The notes: a model not told the origin generated them from the sequence alone. A stretch of DNA of 64,000 bases from Heterohyrax brucei (GCA_028571685.1 CM053141.1:132894833-132958832), one strand, 5' to 3'; shown: positions 12,566 to 36,146, counted from the stretch's first letter. A program made the numbers and translations.

Positions 12566-12931
12566 TGATTTTTGTTCTTTGATTTGGTTTGGTTTTGCTG
12601 ATGGTCTTGGACTGAGGTTCAAAAATCTCTGGAATGAGTTGTTATACCTTTGCACCATCCATCTCAACTCCACACCAACCACATTCTGTATAACCTAGAT
12701 TAAAAGAAAGGGTGAAAGAACCAATACAGAATGTTGGCAGAGGGGAAGAATATGACTTTGGTTATTCTGACTCAAGTATCCCATTTCCCTTGCAGTTTTC
12801 TAGAACCCTGCTATTCAGTTGTGCTTTTTCCAGAGATTTCTCTGTCACCTGTCCTGTAACATTGGGATGTATCCACTCTACACTGACTGTAAATGTGTTA
12901 AAAACAAGCTCTGAATTCTAGAAGTAAAGAA

Positions 12932-12990
12932 TATAGTGCCCCTAGGGTTGCCATGAGTCGGATCCGACTTGACAGCACTTGGCTTGGCTG
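12932..12990 (+). repeat. AfroSINE-like tail fragment
   Basis: TGCCATGAGTCGGATCCGAC then TTGACAGCACTTGGCTTGGC, abutting the inverted repeat at 12991. Confidence 0.65.
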
Positions 12991-13104
12991 GCCCCTTTCT
13001 AATGTTACTTCTTTCAGAGGGAGTGTCTCACTCATGTTCAAAGACAAATAGTGGAGTAGCTGGCTAGTTCACCCTTAGTGAGGGGGTAATGGGATGTGCA
13101 ATTT
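12991..13104 (-). repeat. Inverted-repeat partner of 11634-11742
   Basis: The minus strand runs parallel to the first copy, including CATCCCATTACCCCCTCACT. Confidence 0.7.
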
Positions 13105-13119
13105 AAAACAACGATGCTC

Positions 13120-13383
13120 TCTCTTTATCTGTTATCTTAGCCTGCAGCCTCATCACCATGTTGGGATTCACTGACCTTCACAGCCTGTGAGCTGGAATTT
13201 GAAACTCTGACCTGCAAACCTGGGGTTTGCCAGCCTCCATGGCTGCATAAGGCTTACATTGCTATCAAGGATTTGGGACTTTTCAGCATCTACAATTGTG
13301 TGAGCTGTTTACTTTCCATAGGTCTTTTTCTATACCTGTTATTTCATTACTGGACCCGCTTCCCTAAAGAACCAACCTAAGAC
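13120..13383 (+). mobile_element. ERV-L-type LTR, 5' side of a mosaic element
   Basis: ACAATTGTGTGAGCTGTTT and CCAACCTAAGACA match the LTRs at 38881 and 44900, not the MaLR LTR at 14354. Followed at once by a PBS-like TTTGGTACCGGGAGTGGGG. Confidence 0.6.
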
Positions 13384-14353
13384 AGTTTGGTACCGGGAGT
13401 GGGGTGCTGCTCTGACAGATAGCTAAAACGTGGAAGGAATTTTGAAACTGTGAATGTATAGAAGACTCAGAAGTAATCCAGGATAACTGTTAATACTGAA
13501 GAAGGCACTGATGGTGGGAAAAAAGCAGCTGATGACCAATGGTAACAGCAGTGGACAGGCGGCAGCCAAACCAGACCACTGTGAGACAGTTCTGGAGCTG
13601 ACACACAGAGTGAGAGAACTGAATGGCTGTGTGCAGGAAGCTTCCTGACACAGTAGGGTGCCTCAGGGTGCTTAAATCTGTGGAGATGCAGAGCTTCAGA
13701 ACACTTGCCCCAACGAGGCAGATGCAGGCCTGAGGCCTGGGCCATGAGGCCACAGGAGGCAGAAGCTGAATAGATCAGGAAGCCAAGAAGCCAAGATGCT
13801 TCAGTCTCAAAAGATATGGTCAGTACCTCAGAGCAATGGCCTCTGGTATTTCTAAAGGTGGAATTGCCACACAGTTGGGCTTAGAAAATGGTGCTCTGAA
13901 TGCCAAGGGTGCAGAGTTGCTGTCTCAGTGGTCCTGGAAGGTGAAGCTGTAGCACAGGGCCCAAGAATCTTCACCCAGAATCTGTAGAGTGTGGCCAATA
14001 CTTGAGTCTAGAGGGCAGGGCCATTGTATAGAATGTCTCAGAAAATGAAGGATTATTTTCAAAGCTTTGAGGGCTAATATAATGTGTTCTGCTGACTTTT
14101 TTGTTGCCTGTTTTGCCTTATGTCTCCCACTTATATTGGAAATGTCTTATTTGTACCTGACTGTTCTGCCATTGTGCTTTGGAAGCAGATAACTGATAGT
14201 CTTGATTTCACAGATGTAGAGGAGGTTTTCTATTTTGGACTTGGAGCTGATTTAATACTTAGGTTAAGCATGTTTTTGCTATGACTTTTGCTATGATGGG
14301 ATCAATGTGTTTCATGTTTCAAATATGTGTTTTTTGAGCACCAAAGGGTGGAA
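13384..14353 (+). mobile_element. MaLR internal region
   Basis: Starts with a tRNA-Leu-like PBS, homologous to the internal piece at 1-300, and ends in a purine-rich AAAGGGTGGAA just before the LTR. No intact open frame. Confidence 0.7.
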
Positions 14354-14870
14354 TGTCATGGATTAAATTGTGTCCCCCAAAAAATGTGTGTAGCAATTTG
14401 ACTGGGCCATGATTCCCAGTATTGTGTGACTGCCCTCCATTTGTAACTTTCCTATGCTGTAAATCCTGGTATCTGGTTAATGGATAGAATTAAAAGAGAA
14501 CTAGGTGGGACTATAACATCCTTACTACGGGAGTTTCCCTGCAATGTGGCTTGTATCACCTTTTGTTCTACAAGAGATAAAAGGGAAACAAGCAGAGAGT
14601 TTGGGACCTCATGCCACCAAGAAAATAACACCAAGAGCAGAGGGTGGCATTCGGACCTGAGGTTCCTGTGCCATGATGCTCGCAGACCAAAGAAAGACTG
14701 ATACAACATTATGACCTTCCTCCAGAGCCAACAGAGAGAGAGTGTGTTCCCATGGAGCCAGTACCCTGAGTTCAGACTTCTAGCCTACTGGACAGAGCAA
14801 GAATAAACTTTTCTTGGTTAAAGCCATCCACTTGTGGTATTTCTGTTAGAGCAGCATTAGACGACTAAAA
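14354..14870 (+). mobile_element. MaLR-type LTR (3' LTR)
   Basis: TGTCATGGATTAAATTGTGT start; AAGAATAAACTTTTC near 14800; GACTAAAA end. Preceded by the internal region and polypurine tract. Confidence 0.8.
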
Positions 14871-15420
14871 TGATATGAAATGAACAAACCATGAAGAAAA
14901 TAATTTATTCACCCTTAGTGTTATAAAGAACTGATATTTGGGAAAGAAAGATATTTTAATCTGGCTTACCTAAAAGATTTCAAGTTATCTGGCAGATAGG
15001 AAATATCTGTATTTCCTTATAAAGTAGATCATGTTTAAAGACTGAAATAAACCTTTGCTTTGAAAGGGTACTAATTAACTGGGTAGATTTGATGAAATCA
15101 GAGAAGCTGTGAATTGGTGGTTTTCAGGTACACCAGTCTCCTACAGCACAAAGTATACCAGTACTATAAATAATTTGCGAATGATTTTGTATCCATAAAT
15201 TGTTAATTACTTAATGTAACATATCTCAGAGTGTCCCAAGAAAAATGTGGTTCCACAGGATAATGAATGCTACTCAAAAAGAAAAGAATTATGTGGTGAA
15301 ACGAGTTTGAAAAATAATAGAAAACAAAGATAAAACAGTTTCTTTACTGCAGTGCTATTCCAAGTCTTTAGTATGCTAATATTTTTGTGAATCTCCCTGA
15401 CAGTTGTAACATTTGCCATA
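14871..15420. other. No gene or repeat recognised
   Basis: Unique-looking AT-rich sequence. Confidence 0.5.
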
Positions 15421-15424
15421 CACC

Positions 15425-16080
15425 TCAAAATAAGACAGAAATTCTCACAACTGCACCAATAAGCAACATTAACATGAAGGGAGAAAGGACTGAAGTTGTC
15501 AAGGATTTTATTTTCCTTAGATCCACAGGCAATGCCCATGGAAATAGCAGTTGAGAAATCAAAAGATGCTTTGTATTTGCTGCAAAACTCCTACTCAAAG
15601 TGTTGAAAAGTAAAGATGGTGCCTTGAAGAGTAGGGTACACCTGACCCAAGCCATGAGAAAGCTTGACAGTGAATAAGGAAGACTGAAGAAGACTTGATG
15701 TCTCTGAATTGTGGTGGTGGGTGAACATACCACAGACTGCTAAAAGAATGATCAAATCTGCCTTGGGTGAACTACAATCAGAATGCTTCTTAGGTGCAAG
15801 GATGGTGAGACTACATCTCACATACTTTGGATGTATTATCAGGAGGAATCAGTCCCTGAAAACGGACATCATGTTTGGTAAAGGATCAGAATAAAAGAGG
15901 AGGCTACTTAACCAGATGGATTGACACTGTGGCTACAACAGGCTCAAGGTGAACAATGATTGTGAGGATGATGCAGGACCAGGCAGTTTTTTGTTCTGTT
16001 GCACATAGGATTGCTATGATCAGTGTATCTTCAGTTGTAGACAAGCCCATTTCAGAAGCCAAGATCCATATGCCAAGTCT
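15425..16080 (+). mobile_element. RTE-type LINE 3' end
   Basis: GAAGTTGTCAAGGATTTTAT, GCCTTGAAGAGTAGGGTACA and TTGACACTGTGGCTACAACA follow the order of the RTE 3' part, with its typical end GGATTGCTATGA near 16010. Confidence 0.75.
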
Positions 16081-16774
16081 TAGCCTTCTCTCCTAATAAA
16101 TAATCAGTAGAAACTCTGAATAGTTAAAACTTTGTGATCCTGCATACTGTCTTCCTCCACTTGCTAGCCTGCAAAATAAACTCTTTTTTTCTTTCTAAGA
16201 AAGATGTGCCCTTGTGTCTGGCTGTCTGGGTAAAAAAACTAATAATGAACTCCGTTTGACAGACTGATCATGATAAGGCAATGGAAATCATCCTTTGCAG
16301 AAGAAGTAAAGCATTTCAGATGCTGCCAGAGAAGCAATCAATTGGTGATTTCAATTATCACTGATACTTTACAACTTAAATCTGCATATTACCAACCACG
16401 AGTATTCTTGCCCTATTAACAGCTCTTTAAAGGTGGATTGTTTTTTGTGGATTTGTTTTATAAATCATTCTCCCAAAGTACTCCCAATGATTTTGAACCC
16501 ATTTCCCTTCTCGGGTTACCCGGTTTCCCAGATAATGGGTGCACGCTTAAGTAAGAATTACAATGATAATGTTTGTCTTTATGTATCTGTAGCGTGTCGG
16601 ATCCAACGCTATGGCACTTGGCTTAGAGTGTCTCTGTCTCTTAAACGACTATATATTCCGTACTCGTCCTAACCAAAGCACAGTGTGGTTTCTCACAATG
16701 CCTACTATGCTTACTTACAAGTAACTAGTAATGGTGATCTAAGTTAGCTTCCATTGAGCTGTAATAGTATCAAT
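16081..16774. other. Mostly unrecognised spacer beyond the LOX 3' end
   Basis: Contains one possible AfroSINE-like tail remnant at about 16590-16625 (GTCGGATCCAACG...GGCACTTGGCTTA). Otherwise no family recognised. Confidence 0.4.
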
Positions 16775-16794
16775 TTTAAAACATCAGTTGGATT

Positions 16795-16800
16795 TTTATT
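16795..16800 (-). promoter_or_regulatory. Distal polyadenylation signal AATAAA for LOX
   Basis: Canonical hexamer on the minus strand at the edge of the repeat-free block; transposon fragments resume beyond it. Chosen as the main distal signal by position, not by transcript evidence. Confidence 0.5.
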
Positions 16801-17271
16801 TTTCATAGCCCAGTTTCAAGTCACATGAGCTTATTAAGATTGCTCATGCAAAAGCCAATTTAGCAAAACCACCAAGCACATATAGTACAGTTTTAGTATT
16901 CCAATCTAAAATGAAATTCAGATCATTTATATGTAAAGACAAATGACCACTATATACACTATATACACTTGAAATCAAGGCATTTTAATATAATCTTGCA
17001 AATATTGTATGGACATATAAGAGAATATGAGAATACAAAGAATAATATAAAGCCAGTGTCTGGGCATTTAAAATAAGAACTCTTCAAAATGTTACAAACG
17101 TTTTACAAACAGGATTACTGAAAAATTGGGAAGAAATTAAAACTTTACTAAAAACATTACAATACCAAGTGACATGTCACTTGGTTTGTGGCAAGCAGTT
17201 ATATATTAATTAAATGTTTATATTCCATGAGTTAAGACTTAATACATTTTACATTCAAGTCGAAATAATTC

Positions 17272-17278
17272 AGCACCA
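17272..17278 (-). promoter_or_regulatory. miR-29 seed match (7mer-m8) in the LOX 3' UTR
   Basis: Third TGGTGCT, present only if a distal polyadenylation site is used. Confidence 0.45.
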
Positions 17279-19133
17279 TTTTTGAATGATAAATGAAATT
17301 CTCTTAAGTGTTCATGAGTGGCCCAGGACTTTAGATAACTCAGAATAAAAGTTAATTTGATGACTGAATATAATGATTGTAAATGTGAATTCTAAACATC
17401 AAAAAATACAGAAAAGGGGTAACATTTTAGTTATCATACTATTAACATCAAAACCAGAACAAAGTTATTTTTAAACAAAATATCTCCTGATCAGGAATTC
17501 AAGTTTCTCAGCCAATCTGCTAGAGATTCTCAGTGACGCATAATTTTAGTGAAGTATATTCCCTCTAGACTCTGAATGTCGGGAAGTTTCTATCAGGTTT
17601 CAAGGGGAAAAACAATGTTTATTGTTAAAAATATGGCATGCTCAATAGACAGTTTATAAAATTCCTATGTAAAAATATAAAGATTTTCTAAAAATAGGCA
17701 AGTTGTCTATTAATCTGTTCTATGTTACTGCCAGGGGACTGAATCCCAGCCTCACGAGTCAAGAAGTCTTTAATCGAGACTGTCATTTGAGTAATTTTGA
17801 GACCAATAATATGGCATATGAAAGACACAAACTATTTTTCTGAGTTAGTCTATTTTCTTATAGCCTTTATTAGTTTAAAAGCCTCTTTAAAAGTCTCTTC
17901 ACAGTACTGAATTTGCTATTGTTGTTCATTTCTTATTCCTAACAGAAAGCTTTTTTGGAGCTTAGGAGAACTGAATTGTTACATTCTTTATTTTATTGAT
18001 AACACATAGATTTTGATGGTTATCCAGAGAATCAACCAATTTAAGGTTTAAAAAATATTGGATGCTCGATCAATATCAGTCAGTTACTTGAAAGTGTTTA
18101 GGAGTGACAGGAAGGCAAGAAACATTTACATAAGGAATACATAAGAATCTTTAGCTTCTTATTTTTTGCAAAATCAACCCCAAAGTAGGTGTTGTATTTA
18201 GAATTCAGAAATGGAAATATATATTTTAATCACTAATAACACATATATGAATGTCATATTAAACTTTTGACTGATTTTTAAAATAAAATGCACTCATGAA
18301 AACAACTGATTAAAATTGAAGTTTTAGACATGAACTTAATAATCTGTTAAAAATAAAATAAGATGTGTCTAACAGCACTTGGCAACAGATAGTAATGATA
18401 CTTTTTATCCTTAATGAGGTTAGGCATAGTCTTTTTTTATGTCCCGATATCCACATATATTAGACCATCAAATGATGATGATCATCAGATATAAAGCCCA
18501 GTATATGATTGTAAATGAGTCTCTTAAATGTGTCTAAAGGCCACTGTACTGGTTAATTTTTAATATAAGGGCAATAATGAAACATTAGATCTTAAATCTG
18601 AAGATGCCAGTCTGGCTCAGTATTAATAATGACAGTAGTTTTTGTTTTAAAAAGTAAGCAAGTATAGTAAAATACCTCTGTTAGAAAAGATTACAGTTTT
18701 TAAAGGCTCATTCCACAATCTTACAACTATGAAGCAATTGAAGGCAAGGAAGTACATTAAAGGAGTTACTCCATAGATCAAGTGATGGTTCAATGCAAGT
18801 TTAGGGTCTCTACCAAGCTGTCTGTATTCTCAGTTGGTGTATCTCCTGGTGGATAAGGATGATGGTGTGTACCTGCCCCCTGGGGAGTGCCCACCTCTAG
18901 CCTCTCTGACCTTGCTATGTGCCCACCGAGTACAGTTGATCATTAGTGATCGATGTTGACTTTTCAACTCGGCAGTGGGTTTGCTTTGGGTTGGTTTTCA
19001 ACTCTATTGCATATTACACAAGGATGCCAACTCACTTTTAACATTCTGCCTAACTCATTCTGACACTGGAAATACCTTTCTTGAGATTTTAACACTGATT
19101 AATGTATGATAAACTTTAGCTGAAGCACCACTA

Positions 19134-19140
19134 ACTTAGA
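19134..19140 (-). promoter_or_regulatory. miR-29 seed match (7mer-m8) in the LOX 3' UTR
   Basis: Second TGGTGCT on the minus strand, 930 bases downstream of the first. Confidence 0.5.
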
Positions 19141-20063
19141 AGTGTAATTTGATTTCTTTCTGCAGCTTTTGAACTTCAGGAAAAAGAGAAATTCTCTAAA
19201 TTTTGTTGCAGCACATGATTTCACAGTTTAAATAAAATCACAGCTGTCTCGCTATGCAGCACAGTCCTTGGCATTGCAGAAAGCATTCTTCACCCCTGTT
19301 CACCAGCCCCTCAAGTATGATATGTGCTTTGCTCATTTTGACTGTAGTTCACACATATAGACACACACAAAGTAATTGTGTATGATCGATTCCTGAATGA
19401 TGTTCCTGTATTGCACATATGTCATATCATATATTCCAGATAATTTAAAATTCTTTGGCATCCCTCTTTTTAACAGCTGAACATAAGTGTGTAAAGACTT
19501 AAAATGCTAATTTTTTTCATTGATTATTTTAAAGTATTTGAAAGATAGTCATGGTTTGGGGAACACCTTTGTATGACTTTTACATCAGCAAGGAAAATTC
19601 TTTTAAATTAGTACTTTAATATGCTTGAATTTATATTATCTTGGAAGACATCAAATGTATCATCAAAATGACTTTTCATTAAGACAATTGTCCTATACAC
19701 ATCTGTCATCAAAATGACTTCCCACTTACACAGTTGTCCTATGTGTACTAGTCCCCAGAATGGTAATACAAGAATGCCACTTAAAACATCTCTGAACATA
19801 GGAAAGATAAAAGTACAGGAGAGCATCAACAAACTTTGACAGGAATTGGGCAGCTCAATCACCTAATTCATTTCTAAACAAAAGCTGACTCAAGTTAGAA
19901 TGAAATTGTGCCCTTGACAGAAAGAAAAGAGTTTATCTACTAATTTAAAAATGTAAACATAAATTTTATACAGGGATGTAACTACCAGAATACATATACT
20001 GCCATTTCTCTGCTATATAGTAATATTTTGTGACACCACTGATAATGTATTTTTTCCTTTTTC

Positions 20064-20070
20064 AGCACCA
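20064..20070 (-). promoter_or_regulatory. miR-29 seed match (7mer-m8) in the LOX 3' UTR
   Basis: Minus strand reads TGGTGCT, complementary to miR-29 bases 2-8. LOX is a known member of the miR-29 matrix-gene target set. Confidence 0.5.
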
Positions 20071-20476
20071 AGTGTGTCCATATATGTTTAAACAGTAGGA
20101 GCATATCATTTCTAAATTGCTCTTTGCCAGGCCATATGTATGCCAGTTTTTATTATGCTTCACTGAAGTGTGAGCACTTTGGAAAAATTTCAACTCAAAT
20201 AATTTGGGCTCATCAGTAAAATATTTTCTCTTTTGCATTATAATTTCAAAAGAAACAAGAGATAGCAATTTCTTTGAAAGAGCCAAGTATGCCACTACTA
20301 AATTGAAACATTATGTTAATTCACAAAGTTATATGAATAATGTTATTAAAAATTTCCCAAATAATGCTTATTTAGATGTTCATAATCCAGTTATATGCGT
20401 TATCAAACTGTCCAAACAAAACGCCCTTTGTTGTTTTCTGCTCTTTTCCCAAATGCATAAATCCTACTGAAGTTAA

Positions 20477-20482
20477 TTTATT
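20477..20482 (-). promoter_or_regulatory. Proximal AATAAA about 60 bp after the LOX stop
   Basis: Would give a very short 3' UTR lacking all three miR-29 seed matches. Use is not shown by the sequence. Confidence 0.35.
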
Positions 20483-20540
20483 TTTTCTGACTTCAGAACA
20501 CCAGGCACTGATTCATCCACTGGGAATTTTGGCTTGCTTT

Positions 20541-31238
<10,698 letters not shown>

Positions 31239-31307
31239 CGCTCCCTTGGCCGGATCGTACCCAGTTGGAGAAGACGTGGCTTGGAGAAAATAAAAACGGG
31301 GCTCAGA

Positions 31308-31315
31308 TCACGTGA
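31308..31315. promoter_or_regulatory. Palindromic E-box / HRE-core TCACGTGA
   Basis: Perfect 8-base palindrome containing both CACGTG (bHLH) and ACGTG (HIF core), 70 bases upstream of the LOX ATG. LOX is an established hypoxia-induced gene. Another ACGTG lies near 31274. Confidence 0.4.
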
Positions 31316-31331
31316 GGAAGGGAGAAATCAT
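31308..31331 (-). other. Possible 7-codon upstream ORF in the LOX 5' UTR
   Basis: ATG at 31329-31331 followed by six codons and TGA at 31308-31310, ending 69 bases before the LOX ATG. Only relevant if transcription starts upstream of it. Confidence 0.3.
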
Positions 31332-31960
31332 CCAACCAGGGAGGCGGGCCAAGCTGGGTATCTCAGTCCCCACCACACCGTGCCCAGGGTGGGCTGCAGA
31401 CCTTCCTCGAGTCAGTTCAGCTGTTCAGACGTGGCGCCCGCTCTCTCCCTTTCCTACTCCTTCTGGAAGGCAGCGGGGAGAGACTCGGCGGTCTCGGAGA
31501 GCAGGCAGTGTCTGGAGTGAAAGAAGGAGAAGAGATTTAAAACTTTCTGGCAAGTTTGCAAAGTTACACAAGCCGTTCTGGCCCCGACCGCCCCTCCGTT
31601 ATTTGTTCACGTAATGAGATTGGAAACGTGCAGGGCTGACAGCTCCTCGCCCCTCCTCTCTTCCCAGTCCCTTCCTCCTCCCCTAGACACGTTGCATGGC
31701 GAGTTAAGGGGAAAGAAGAAAACGGAACACACATTCTGAGACACACTCAGCTTAATCTGGAGCGAACATGCAGGAATTTAAAAAAACTCAGACAGACGAA
31801 GTCAGCCAGGCCATGGGGCGACCGCCAAAATATGCATGGAGAAAAATGCTATTAGGTCACCAGCTCTGGAGAGGCGGGAAGGGGAGAGGTGGGGAGGGTG
31901 CTGGGGGTGAGTGGTGGGGGAGGGGAGACACAGTTGTGACTAACTTTTATCCGTAAAGGA

Positions 31961-32890
31961 GTTAAGCGGACAAAGTTCTCAATGCGCACTCATTCGCTTT
32001 TATGGGAAGTGCCCTCTGCAAATAAACCCTGGGATATCAAATTTTGTTTTTCTGTGTGTAGGTAATATGAGAAATGGGTTACAAATTTGTTTCCTACAGC
32101 GAATATTTTAATAACCCACAGTGAAATTTTACACGAAACAAAGCCAGCTAAAGCAGAAATTCTCTTTGACAATGCCGGCCTGAATGTACTTGGAGTAGTA
32201 GTCAAGAACCGTCTTTCATCTCAACAGTGTCTACCGGGAAGTTTCTTTCATGAAAGGGAGCTGGAACCAGTCAGCCTAAGAGCACTAAGAAGACAGCTTC
32301 AAATAAGCATTTGATCTGATCTTTTGGTTTTTCTCTTCTACTTCTAATAAGGAGGGTTTGATTTCAGATTTAAAAAAACTGAAATCGCAATTTGTTACTG
32401 TCGAAGGTCAGTGAAGCATCCCGTGTGGTTTGATTGCTCTCCCTATCTAAACAAAGATTACTAAAGAAATAGCTTTGAGCCTCAAATTTTGTTAAATACA
32501 AGAGGGTAGGAGTGGCCTGACAGAGAAGGGTTAGGAGGATAAGCAATGCTGTCTGGATGGAGATGCTTAATGGATGAATTAGTCCCATAACACTTAGGGT
32601 TTGGCCAATACTGGAAGCATTTCAAAGAAAAAAATAGTACTAAATGGCCCCGTTTAAAACTACTAGTCAAAACCAGATTTTAATATTCTTTTTTATTGGT
32701 CTCACCATTGGGCTTCTGCCTAGATAGATTTCAACACCCAGCTATCTCTGTCCATCTCTGTCTCTCTTCATATTTAATCACCACGTTTTGGTAGTCTGGT
32801 GGGCATTTGCTGATTTGATTGCCTAGCACTTGTATCCCCTGTTTTTCTGGTAACAATGGCTGTATTTTCCCATGGTAAATTTTCCCTCCC
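31961..32890. other. No gene or repeat recognised upstream of LOX
   Basis: Unique sequence adjoining the promoter; no coding signal. Confidence 0.45.
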
Positions 32891-32894
32891 CAAT

Positions 32895-32957
32895 TTAACC
32901 AACAGTATGAGTCGGAATTGACTCATCAACAATGGATTTGTTTTTTGGTTTTAATGA
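32895..32957 (+). repeat. AfroSINE 3' tail
   Basis: GTATGAGTCGGAATTGACTC then AATGGATTTGTTTTTTGGTT; the head is missing. Confidence 0.7.
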
Positions 32958-33007
32958 TATCCAAGTACGGCCAACAAGTCTCACTAGAACTTGAATCTTG
33001 AGTGGAA

Positions 33008-33046
33008 GGAGCCAAGCCAGCCAAGTGCCGTCGAGTGGGTTAAAAA
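33008..33046 (-). repeat. AfroSINE-like tail fragment
   Basis: GCCAAGCCAGCCAAGTGCCG then TCGAGTGGGTT; no other SINE sequence around it. Confidence 0.6.
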
Positions 33047-33607
33047 TGTTGGAGCCCACTCCCGTTACTACCAAAAAAGTGTCTATCGGGTCTTTTTGCA
33101 CAGATCCCTTCCTCCCCGACTCCACCCACCTCTCAGAGCTGTTCTGGGAGAATACCTTCTAAGCTGTAGTTTCTTAGCTTTTATCTCTGTTCTTCCAATG
33201 CATTCCTTTGTGTTTTAAGCTGGTGAGTCATTTCTGTTGTTTCACACCCAAGAATCCTGACTGACACCCAGTGGAGCTCAGCTAACCAGATAATAGGAAC
33301 ACAGCCTTATCTGGATTAACCAAGTCACGCTGACACTGAGTTTGAGGTGATGAGTTTAGCATTCTTAAAGCCAAGTTAGATTTGTTCTTCCCGTCACATG
33401 CAGCACCCTTGGCTAGCAAACTCATATCAATGGTCATGAAGCAGTATAAACAGGAGCTTGCCAGTGGACTAGAAAACATGTTGCTTCTGTGATGAAAAGA
33501 AAAATTAAAGTGCAAATCCAATTGATAGTGGGTCAACAGTGTTACCACTTTGTTCAATGGCCATCCCTAACTGTCATTTTACAGAATTGCCACACTGCTT
33601 AAAATTG
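33047..33607. other. No gene or repeat recognised
   Basis: Unique-looking sequence. Confidence 0.4.
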
Positions 33608-33840
33608 CTGTTACTATTAAGTGACAGTGAGTGAATCTGACTCACAGCAGAATGAACCACTGTTCAGTTCTGTGCTATCTTCACAATTGTTGCTGTATTT
33701 GAGCCCATTATTGCAGCCACTGTGTCAACACATCTTGTTGAGGGTCTTCCTCTTTTTTGCTGACACTCTATTCCACAAAGCTTCCTGTTCTTCTTCAGGG
33801 ACTGGTCCAAAGTATGTGAGACAGTTTTTCGAGTCCCACT
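33608..33840 (-). mobile_element. RTE-type LINE 3' end, short
   Basis: Antisense CAGCCACTGTGTCAACACAT, CTTGTTGAGGGTCTTCCTCT and AGGGACTGGTCCAAAGTATG. Confidence 0.8.
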
Positions 33841-34924
33841 GTAGAAGATGGGTTAAAAAGAAGCAGGTGCATATAGTTTGGGTGGTCAAGCCAAATTACA
33901 GGAGAAGCAGGAAGGGAGAGCTTATAATTCTCTCTCATCTGAAAAAAGCTATGTACATACCCGTGAACAGCTTGATTCCCAGAAGACGAAAGCCCACAAC
34001 TGCTATTGCTTGACCACAGGCCCCTTCAGGATGACATCTGCTGTAGGGTTCACTCTCAGAGAAGCAGACGAGAGTAGATTTTGTTGGGAAGGTAGAGTGT
34101 TTACAATGGATCTCAGATGAAATGCCCTAATTTCCAATCTGGTGCTCACATAAAGCTGTGTATCTTGGGATGGCTGATTAATTCTGTTTGGGTCTCTGTT
34201 ATTTCTGGGATTCAAGGGTTAACACAGATCTTTTTTAAAGTATTTTTCCTGGTGTTAACATCATTTGTTTCTGTAAACATTTAAGCGATTTCAGCTACTT
34301 TCTGTTGATATGCTATAAAGTTTCATTATGATGATTAATATTTAATTGAATAGCTCCTTTAACTGGACTTGAAAATTTTGGATACATTTTACATGTGAAT
34401 GCAATTTTCTCTTTTTATGTATTTCTACTTTTTACAATTCCAGTGAAATTCAATAGACATTTACATGTTTCACAAGTTTCTTGAGAATATTATGTTTTCA
34501 AGTATAGCACTCGTTGATGATGATTTGTACGTAATGATCATCCATTGAATGCCTTAATCTCAAATTTTATAGCTAAATGTGGTTGATCATTTATTTCAAA
34601 TTTCTTCCAACATACCTAAAAATGTGTCACAGTCTAAATAACTGACTAGAGGAGTAATGGCATGCAATATATATTTTCTTTTAAACAGATGTTCACGTAT
34701 GCACATGGGGATACAGGCACATGCGCACACACATACACATACCTTAGAATATTAAAAAGAAATAACAACACATTACTCTTCATCAGGCATCAGTTTTTTC
34801 TCTTTGCTATTTTCTCTACACTTTCTGATTTATGACTCAACCAGTTGAACAAACCAATGTGGCCACCACACTGGGGACAATTAAAAGTGTTTGTAAGCAC
34901 TGTGAGAGGCGGTCTAGACATACA
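33841..34924. other. No gene or repeat recognised
   Basis: AT-rich; the open frames here have no coding character. Confidence 0.4.
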
Positions 34925-35440
34925 TTGTGCTCTCTGTTCAATGATGTGTCCCTCCTTGGAAATGTCTGTAAGTTTGGCTAGGTCATGTTTACCAGTGTTG
35001 TGTATTGTTCCATTTTTGCATTTGATGTGGTTTCCCTCTGTGTAGTAAATCCTGCCTCTATAATGTTGATGAGATGACACTATTGGCAGTTATGTAAACT
35101 CAATCTTCAACATTGATCTGCAACTTGGGCCGAATTATTTTGAGCCATAGAGGGAAGAAGTGAGCAGGAAGACATGGGAACCTCATACCACTAAGAAAGG
35201 AATGCCAGGAACAGAGCGTGTCCTTGGACCTGAGGTTCCTGTTCTGAGAAATTCCCACACCATGGGGAAATTGATGACAAGTACCTTCCTCCAGAGTCAA
35301 CAGAGAGAGGAGCCTTCCTCTGGAGCTGGTATCCTAAATTCAGATGTCTAGCCTCCTAGACTGTGAAAGAATAAATTTATTTTCAGTAAAGCCATACATT
35401 TGTGGTATTTCTGTTATAGTAGCACTAGGTAACTGAGACA
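34925..35440 (+). mobile_element. Solo MaLR-type LTR
   Basis: TAAATCCTGCCTCTATAATG, GACCTGAGGTTCCTGTTCTG and GAAAGAATAAATTTATTTTC, ending TAGGTAACTGAGACA. The 5' end is less certain. Confidence 0.75.
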
Positions 35441-35661
35441 AGTGAAAAAAACATGTTTTACAAAAATCGGACAAACACAGTTCCTTCCCACTTAACACCG
35501 AAATAGTACTATTAACAATAATAACTACACTTACATTGAAATACCTTCAGATTTTAAACTCTCGTAAGATCTAAGCTGATTCTATTTTTTACACTGGGTC
35601 TTTCTTTTTATAGACAATTCCAAAGTACGTGTGTTAAGAAGAAGAGAGAAGAAGGATGCCA

Positions 35662-35858
35662 TTGCTAGGTGGTGCCAACGGTTAATGTACTCTGCTATTA
35701 GCCAAAAGATTGGAGGTTCGAGTCCACCCAGCTGCCTCAGAAGAAAGGCCTGGTGATCTACTTCAGAAAAAAAATGAACCATTGAAATTCTTATGGAGCA
35801 TACATCTACTCTCAGCCACATGTGGAATCAGAATCAATTCAATTGCACCTGGTAATAT
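35662..35858 (+). repeat. AfroSINE, CTTC-body variant
   Basis: GGAGGTTCGAGTCCACCCAG, GAAAGGCCTGGTGATCTACT and GGAATCAGAATCAATTCAAT. Confidence 0.85.
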
Positions 35859-35977
35859 GGGTAAGTTATCAACATCTTGCCTTTGAACTATTATGTCTAA
35901 CCTGTTGACCAGGAAATGATAATTGCCATAACACTGTGTCCCTAGTATTTAACTGTATTTATAATTGTGAGATTAAA

Positions 35978-36146
35978 AAAAAATGCCTTTGAGCTGATTC
36001 TGATTATTAGTAATCCTATAGCACAAGGTAGAACTGTCCATATGCTGTAATCCTCATGGAAGCAGACTGTCACATTTTTCTCTCAAGGGTTTGAACTATA
36101 GACCTTTTGGTCAGCAGCCAAATGCTTAACCAACACACCACCAAAA
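35978..36146 (-). repeat. AfroSINE
   Basis: GAGCTGATTCTGATTATTAG to CTTAACCAACACACCACCA, directly followed by the next copy in the same orientation. Confidence 0.8.

Larger units (their letters stand above)
16775..20540 (-). other. LOX: LOX 3' untranslated region (approximate 3' end)
   Basis: Continuous with exon 7. Almost free of interspersed repeats for about 3.7 kb while both flanks are packed with them, as expected for a conserved transcript. AT-rich. AATAAA signals lie at 20477-20482, 17987-17997 (two overlapping), 17866-17871, 17618-17623 and 16795-16800. I place the end after the most distal one because human LOX has a 3' UTR of similar size. The exact end is inferred. Confidence 0.7.
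31239..31960 (-). promoter_or_regulatory. LOX: LOX 5' UTR and proximal promoter (start site not fixed)
   Basis: Upstream of the ATG on the minus strand. A TTTTAAAT-type AT box near 31535-31543 would suit a start about 25-30 bases nearer the gene, giving a 5' UTR of roughly 270 bases. An E2F-like TTTTGGCGG lies near 31815-31823, and a G-rich, Sp1-type tract lies at about 31870-31925. Assignments are by motif only. Confidence 0.5.
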